Below are positions 58,064 through 64,000 of a stretch of DNA of 64,000 nt, piece after piece. The notes below the pieces were generated by a model. The model ran no database searches. It saw only the letters and a program-made list of their open reading frames with translations, and was not told the DNA's origin. The DNA is from Cinnamomum chago (Eukaryota > Streptophyta > Magnoliopsida > Laurales > Lauraceae). Each line of letters begins with the position of its first letter. Position 1 is the first letter of the stretch. The stretch spans positions 41,075,501 to 41,139,500 of the forward strand of contig CP142458.1 of the NCBI GenBank assembly GCA_038049695.1. Reading direction: 5' to 3'. The position numbers and the translations under genes are program-made.

Positions 58064-61000
58064 GGTAGGACTTTTCCCTTATACTTGATGTCCAGGTATC
58101 CATTTATGAGGAAGGCTTTAGCAATTCTGGAGAGGTTTGTGAAGGTGCCAGAAATGGGTTGGAAGAGTGGGGTATTGGGTGTCAGCTTGGAAGGAAAACC
58201 ACTGGCCCTGTTGTCGCGACCCCGGACCGGGAATCCCAATCCGGGATCGGGACATTAGTGTGTAATGATAATTGGTGATGATTATCTACCTCCACAATAT
58301 AGAACTTATTCAATTTCCCACAGGTGTCCGCGGTGAGGATATCACAACCTTGCATGAACATTTCTTTGAGTGCGGAAGCGTGTAGCAAATCAAATAGTAG
58401 GACTATCTCTAGTCATGCAAGCATTAATATCAAATGTCAAAACTGTATCAGAAAGAGCAATGATCTATAGCATGTTTCCCAAAGGTTGTTAAAGTTAGAC
58501 AAAAATCATTTAGTTACATTCTCCAAAAATTAGAGGCCAACAAAGGCCAATATTACAAAATAATAACCCAAAGAATAGTTAACAAGTCCTCCCCAAAATG
58601 TTACGCCTCTTGGCAACCCGATGTCTACATGACATCGTCAGCACGCCACTCAACTAGAGGCTGCAGCCCACCTACCGCTTCCTCCGGCTCCTCCTCAAGG
58701 AAACCGGCAACGGGACCTGAGTACCAAAGCAAAGGGGTCAGACACGACGGTCTGGCAAGAGAGTGAGAAGATGCAACAACATAAAATAGATGAAATATCT
58801 CGAAAAGCATGGAAATCTGTTTAAGCAAAAACTCTCATGAATAGATAAATCATTTGCTAGAAAACATGTAAACAAGATAAAACTCATAGGGTATCCAAGG
58901 AATCAGGAACAAGCAAGATGGCGACCACACGAAGCTAAGTCCTCTATCACTAAGGTGATAGAGTAATAACTAGGCCCTGGTCTCAGTCACTCGAGGTGAG
59001 GAGAAACAGGGGATCTCATATAAATACATATGCATATACAATACTATACATGACCACGGTAGCGAGCCGGGCATCGGGGACCACAGTAGCAATCTGCGGT
59101 ATCGGGACAAGACCACGGTAATGACCGGGCATCGGGATCCAAACTGCAGCTGGCGGGACAAGAGGGGGATCTCCAAGTCAGTGGATCAAACCAACGAGGT
59201 TATCCAAGCTTAGTGGTGCCGACTCATAGGTCAAATACAATCGAGACAATGCAAGTAAATCAAGTACAAGTATATAATCAAACGGCCAAGACGGGGGTGC
59301 TCAAGGGCACACTGACATATCATGTGGTGCAATGCACTTCGGGTCAAGTAACCATTTCAAGTGTACAACAATGCTTTCGGGGAAAACAAGTCATGTAATG
59401 TAAAATCTTGGAAATGAAGAATATAATGAACTATACCAATCCGGGAAAGATAATGATTTTAAGATCTATTTGAGTGAATAGGGGTCCCGTATGTCGATTA
59501 TTGAAATGACTTGGTACTCCTTGAGTTTGAAGACATTCCGGGCTCCTTATGCACTTTTACACTTTTCAAAACTTCGAATGACATCCTTGTGATATGGTTT
59601 CTTTCTCAAATGGCCTCATACAATGCCTAGTGAATCTCCTTTGATCGATAAAGTTCAACGCTCGAACGAACCGGAGAGTTCGTTCGAGCGGGGAGCTTTT
59701 CGAAATCTGGAGAATTTCGGTTACCTTGCAGTCAGCTGGCGGTTAGCCGCCGCTGGGACGGGCGGCTAGCCGCTGGCTGACCGCGCAGCTGACCGCGGCT
59801 GGGCTGCAGAAATGCAGCTCACTGGAAAGCTGACCGCCAATGCGCGGTTACCTGGCGGTTAGCCGCCGATGGGTTCCGCGGTTAGCCGCTGGCTAACCGT
59901 GAGGCTGGCCGCGTTTTCAGGGGGAAATTGATGCTCTCTGGAAAAGGCACCGTGACATTTCGGTTACCTGGCGGTTAGCCGCCAGTCACCAGACGGCTAG
60001 CCGCCGGCTGACCGCAGGCTGACCGCCAGTGCGGGAAACACCCACTGTGTGCAGATTTGAGTTACTTTCCTCCTCAAAACCATCCTCCTCACTTTCACTT
60101 AATCCTTGACACAAAACTGAGCTAAAAGCTCCTCCAATGCATCTATTTTCACTTCTCCCAATACTCCAATATTTGTTCATTCATCCCTTCCTCCATCCAC
60201 ATCAAATCCAATACAAGAAAGAAGGAAACCATATCACCATAGAGTACATTGGGTATAAACAAGAAAAGGATTAAATGCCATTCACTACTACACTTATAAG
60301 TCATAATTGCAATACCATAAATGCACTACTAAAGCTCCATTATGAACATTTATGTCAAACTAATGTAATAAATAGACATGAGTGAAAAACACCAAAAATC
60401 ATGGAAAGCTTATAAAGATCAAAACCTATACTTGCCTTGTGTCTCCTAACAATGCAATAAAGCCCTAATACTCTTCCAAGCAAGGAATCCAAGCTATGAA
60501 CAAAAATCCCCAAAAACAAACCCTAAAAGAGTCAAACCAATGAAATAGAAAGGGGAACTTTACAATAATGGAAATGAAGCTTCTCAAGGGCTAGAGGAAC
60601 ACTAATCTAGGAGATGGGAAGAATCACTTACTTGGGTGGCCTTCAAATGAAGAGAACTAGTTCAAAGAGGATCTCTAGATTGATGGATTTCTCCAAAAAT
60701 GGTGTCAAGATGAAGCTTGTGAGATGAGGAAGAAGAAGATGATCTCCATTTCTAGCTTGGTGCAAGTTTGGGTGTGGATTGGAGATGAAGAAACAAGAAG
60801 ATGAAGAAAAGTTACCAAAAGCAAACCCTAGACTCCTTTGTGCTGGAAAAAGGGAATGAAAGGAAAGGGTTCTCCTTAAATAGCAAATGGGAATGGGTCC
60901 CACTACTAAAGACACTTGCTTGGCTGAAATCATCTAATTCGGAACCTCGGATGGATTCGACGAAGAAGGAAGAAATGATCGTCGAAATATCTAGTTTCCA

Positions 61001-61517
61001 AAAAGTATATGTTTCGCGAGTTTCGGGAATCTCAAGTTTTGGGTACAGATTCGGTGTGAAATGACTGTTTTGCCCTCAAGGCCAAGAATTCGGGTTTCGG
61101 GGTCTCAAACGAAAACGGGATCAACATAAAAGTTGTTGGGATTAACAATACCAATAAAACGAGATTAAAACCATGAATGTAAAAATCTCCGATAAATCCT
61201 CAAACATATGCAATGTCAAGAAAGGGAACCCCCAAAGGGCCCTACTGACACAAAGCCAATCAAAATCCCCAAACTATAACAGAAGCTATTCCAAACCCAA
61301 CTTAGCCAAAAACTCTAATCAAGCTTAGCACTAACACGCAACTTAATTAGCACTAATCGGGTTCACTCGGGTCGGGGTCTTACACCTGTACACAGACCCT
61401 GTTCTGTCTGGTGTTACAAGTTGTGTTAAAATAGGGAGGCATCTCTACTTTGGCTCCCTGGTAAAGGACTATGTCAGCAGACTTTATCTGGCCATACACC
61501 CTGCACGTACCATGTGA
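58064..61517 (+). pseudogene. Captured fragment resembling a strictosidine synthase-like gene, last exon, split by element F
   Basis: An exon begins after TTCTTGCAG at 58063 and reads YLMSRYPFMRKALAILERF, KVPEMGWKSG and GVSLEGKPLAL up to the insertion of solo LTR F at 58212. Beyond F and its target duplication (from 61390) the same frame reads YTDPVLSGVTSCVKIG and HLYFGSLVKDYVSRLYL and reaches a stop codon at 61515-61517. The pattern (hydrophobic helix, G-V-LEGKP-A-Y-DP, SGV-S-VKIG-HLY-GSLV-DY) resembles the C-terminal propeller blades of plant strictosidine synthase-like proteins. These are mostly secreted or vacuolar and only a few have known substrates. Only the last exon is recognisable. 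The family call rests on memory of the motif pattern and is moderate. Confidence 0.55.
58212..61384 (-). mobile_element. Long solo LTR F inside the captured exon
   Basis: 3173 bp. The plus strand runs TGTCGCGACCCCGGACC...GGGTCGGGGTCTTACA, inverted-matching ends with a perfect target duplication CCTGT (58207-58211 and 61385-61389). In reverse orientation it carries the D/E phrase (GTCAGACACGACGG, about 58738-58751), GCGGAAGC near 58372 and the GTGCCGACTCA module of E (about 59215). A GC-rich block at 59655-60040 is full of GGCTAGCC and GGTTAGCC words, including the palindrome GCGGCTAGCCGC (59762-59773). No coding region. Confidence 0.88.
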
Positions 61518-61891
61518 TGAACGACTTGGATTTAGTTGAATAATCTATATGGATCTGTTAAAGCATTTTCCAGTTCTGTTTTATAGTAACTGAAGGCCCG
61601 CTTTGATCAATGAAAAGTGTTGGAATGAATGGAGAGGACATTGGAAATGTGTTCTTACTGATATTTTAAAGAAAATGGGAAGTTGTGTGGATCAAGCTAT
61701 GTTGTGGCTTGTTGGGCCCAATCTGAAACCTATGATTCAGGCTTAGACGTGGCCTGTGGAGCCTAGCCTATAAGGCAATTACCAATTCAGGCACCATGCA
61801 TGGTTATATTTGTATACATGATCAATTCAATAGTGTATATTGCTATTCTTAAAATAATTTGAGCCGATTGCCACATAAGAGGGTTAGGTTT
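61518..61891 (+). other. Probable 3' flank of the captured gene fragment
   Basis: AT-rich sequence after the stop codon at 61515. It looks like 3' untranslated or flanking DNA carried along with the captured exon. Confidence 0.4.
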
Positions 61892-62474
61892 AACATGGAA
61901 ATGCATTCTTACCTTGTTAACTTGATTGCACTCCTCAAAACCTTCCTAATATGGAAACATTTATATCTTTGAACTCTTCAATACCCTTTCCTTTTTTCTT
62001 GCTGTCCTCTTACTTCTTCATTTCCTTTGTCTTTGGAATTTCTCCTTGCCATTGTTCATATTTTATTTATTACTTCTCACTCATGTGTGAATGCTATCTA
62101 CAGATCGCAGCTTTCTTCTCTTGAAGCATGAAGGAATCGATGGATATGTTTTTGCTCTTTTTGTGGGTGTCCATCGGTTACTGCTGTTACTGAAGGTGGA
62201 TTTTCTACTGTTCATAAGCCTCATTTTCTTAGTGGATTTGGTCTTTTGGATTCTAAGGTACTGAACTCTTTTTGCATTTTCGCATGCATTAAGAGATTGC
62301 GTGGTTTAGTTAACTTTTCTTCTGTGTAAAATGGGTTGGTAGAGAGGCCATCATTTTCTCTGAGATTTCTATTATTAGATCAAAGTAAACTCTCTTGATG
62401 CTTTTTTTTTATTTTTTTATGTTGTGTTGTTTGGTGTTTGGATTTCTGGGTTCTTTTTTACTTTGTGGGCGTTG
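61892..62474 (+). repeat. 582-bp direct duplication, copy 2
   Basis: Partner of 57203-57784 at about 98.5% identity. The exon-like frame remains open in this copy too. Confidence 0.93.
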
Positions 62475-63361
62475 CATTAGTATAACTTCCATTTCACCAT
62501 AGACTTCACATACTCATATTAATTGTTAGGATAGTGATTCAGGTTTGTGATCTTGAATCAACTTGTTTAGGCTCAAGTGCACTTTTATTTTATAATTTTC
62601 TCAGGATTTTATTTTGTATACTTACTTTGCTTTTGATTCCCATGTTTAATTCCAAACAATTTTTTTTTTTTACCACAGGTTGGGACTGAAGATCAATGTA
62701 ATAGAGGCCAATTGCTTGAACATCTTTTTGTTTTTCATAAAAATATTGTACTTACACTATTTTGGATGCTACATTTTTACTTGAATCAGTAACAACAACG
62801 TTGCTAAACTTGTGGGTCGTATTTAATAGTTATATGTTTCCTAATATGTTGAAAGGGCATGCATTGTACATTTTTCATTAGTTAAATGAGCATACTTTAC
62901 TGTACATTTTGTTTGAGTTGAATGGCCATGTTTTATTGTACATTTTATTTTTGTTGAATGGGAAGGTTTTATTATACATTTTATTTTAGTTGAATGAGCA
63001 AGTTTTATTACATTCAGCGTAAAGGAGGTTTTTGAGGTAGCATGCGGTAATTTAAAAAAATATATATTATTTTTAGCGACGAATTTTATTTGTCTCCTAA
63101 AAGGAATAAATATATCCTCGACGTATATAATTTGTCGCGTAAGAGAAATTGTGGCAAGGTTAAATATTGGGCGAATTGTCTACAAACTATGCGCGACAAA
63201 ACTAATTCGTCACCTATTATAACTTATGGCAATTCATGCACTATTTGGCGACAATAAAGTTTTGTTGGTAAAAAACTATAATTCAGCGACGACTCCATTT
63301 TGTCGCCTAATTCCTTTTTCACCATTTTTTATCCATTTTCTCGTAATGAATCATGGACATT
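62475..63361 (+). other. CACTA right-hand internal region
   Basis: No gene is seen. It includes the 36-bp repeats at 62888-63015, and subterminal TCGTCGC/GCGACGA words begin at about 63075. Confidence 0.5.
62888..63015. repeat. 36-bp tandem repeat, 3.5 units
   Basis: Units at 62888-62923, 62924-62959, 62960-62995 and a partial one from 62996. Each contains TTTTATT(G/A)TACATTTT and ends AGTTGAAT or TGTTGAAT. Confidence 0.85.
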
Positions 63362-63384
63362 TGGCGACAAAAAATATCATTTTT

Positions 63385-63643
63385 GCCGACATAATGTGTT
63401 GTTGTAGAAAATTGATATTTGGCGACGCTAATGTGTTGTCGCAGAAAAATGATATTTAGCGACGATAATGTGTTGTCGCAGAAAATTGATATTTAGCGAC
63501 GATAATATGTTGTCGCAGAAAATTGATATTTAGCGACGATAATGTGTTGTCGTGGAAAATTGATGTTTAGCGACGATAATGTGTTGTTGCAAAAAATGGA
63601 TATTTAGCGACGATTAATTGTGATCGTCGGCAAAAACAATCAC
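63385..63643 (+). repeat. 37-bp subterminal array of the CACTA element
   Basis: Units start at 63385, 63422, 63459, 63496, 63533, 63570 and (partial) 63607, each exactly 37 bp apart. The core GCGACGATAATGTGTTGTCGC is a 5-bp dyad (GCGAC...GTCGC) around an 11-base spacer. By analogy with the En/Spm subterminal motif bound by TNPA, these are probably binding sites for the TNPA-like product. Confidence 0.88.
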
Positions 63644-63739
63644 CGACACATAATGGGGGACGAACGGGTGACAAAAATGGTTTCGTCGCAGAATATATCT
63701 TGCGATGATTTTGTGATTTTCCGCGACATATATTTGCAT

Positions 63740-63765
63740 CGCGAAAAATGATTTTTGTTGTAGTG
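63740..63765 (-). repeat. CACTA right terminal inverted repeat
   Basis: 26 bp, a perfect reverse complement of 39126-39151, followed by target duplication ACT. Confidence 0.95.
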
Positions 63766-63776
63766 ACTGGGCATCT

Positions 63777-64000
63777 TGTAATGCCTCAATTCCGAATACC
63801 GATTTTACCGCCAAGGTACACGAATTTGGCGCTCTACTTCCTGAAGAAACCGGGAACTTCCAGGATCATAGGTCCGCAGTGAGGTCCGCTTTTTAACAAC
63901 ATTTATAACAACAGTCGAGCACATAGAAAATAGAAGAAGCAAATATCATATAAGCAGAAGTAGATAAAGAGGTATTAGTCTCATAAAGAAAATGTAAAAG
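63777..64000 (-). mobile_element. Start of another long-LTR element G, cut by window edge
   Basis: It begins TGTAATGCCTCAATTCCG, a C-to-T-decayed form of the TGT..CGCCCCG ends of B and F. It has GGTCCGCAGTGAGG near 63871, matching TGTCCGCGGTGAGG at the same distance into F. It interrupts the L2 fragment that also received the CACTA element. The far end is outside the window. Confidence 0.55.

Larger units (their letters stand above)
39126..63765 (+). mobile_element. 24.6-kb CACTA (En/Spm) transposon with captured host gene fragments
   Basis: The terminal inverted repeats are perfect over 26 bp (39126-39151 and 63740-63765) and start CACTACAACAAAAATC. A 3-bp target duplication ACT flanks the element (39123-39125 and 63766-63768), the size expected for CACTA. 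Both ends carry many GCGAC/GTCGC words in subterminal regions, where CACTA transposase and TNPA-like proteins bind. Internally, on the plus strand, are a TNP2-type transposase gene and a TNPA-like gene. Fragments of three host genes are present. Two later LTR insertions (E and F) make up about 7.2 kb, so the unit was about 17.4 kb before them. The transposase gene is decayed, so mobility would depend on another copy. Confidence 0.93.

Overview
This window looks like intergenic nuclear DNA of a flowering plant that is almost entirely transposable elements. The elements are typical of plants: Ty1/copia and Ty3/gypsy LTR retrotransposons primed by tRNA-iMet-like and tRNA-Asp-like sites, a Cassandra-type TRIM carrying 5S rRNA sequence, and a CACTA (En/Spm) DNA transposon with TNP2 and TNPA-like genes interrupted by GT-AG introns. 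Nothing in the sequence fixes the species. I see no complete, intact host gene.

Layout. 1-1100: unassigned AT-rich DNA. 1101-3946: a long solo-LTR-like element (D). 4067-15701: a gag-only Ty1/copia element (C) with two 931-bp LTRs. It was split by a solo-LTR-like element (B, 6405-14132), which was itself split by a young Ty1/copia element (A, 6862-12165), so this is a three-level nest. 15702-24031: mostly unassigned, with a solo LTR of the Ty3/Tat family (19002-19681), a small inverted-repeat element (20461-20720), a Cassandra tandem multimer (21157-22212) and a GC-rich patch that may be a host promoter or leader (about 23590-23850). 24037-35403: a two-LTR Ty3/gypsy Tat-lineage element with a second RNase H and an antisense multi-exon ORF. 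35900-37667: a solo-LTR-like element (L1); a fragment of the same family (L2) begins near 38866.

39126-63765 is the main object: a 24.6-kb CACTA transposon with perfect 26-bp terminal inverted repeats and an ACT target duplication, inserted into the L2 fragment. Its order is subterminal GCGAC/GTCGC repeats, a possible leader exon, a captured transaldolase fragment (+), a captured NAC transcription-factor fragment (-), a decayed TNP2-type transposase gene, a TNPA-like (Transposase_24) gene, a solo LTR (E), one copy of a 582-bp direct duplication, a fragment resembling strictosidine synthase-like proteins that is split by another solo LTR (F), the second copy of the duplication, and a 37-bp subterminal array. 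From 63777 to the window edge another member of the long-LTR family (G) begins.

As a system, the CACTA unit holds both genes such transposons need, though both are decayed, plus pieces of three unrelated host genes (a Pack-CACTA or transduplication structure). The LTR elements record successive insertions. LTR divergence (about 30 substitutions per 668 bp for Tat, about 2 per 270 bp for copia A, visibly more for copia C) agrees with the nesting order. A less expected pattern is that five LTRs of at least two families carry a GC-rich block built from perfect palindromic words.
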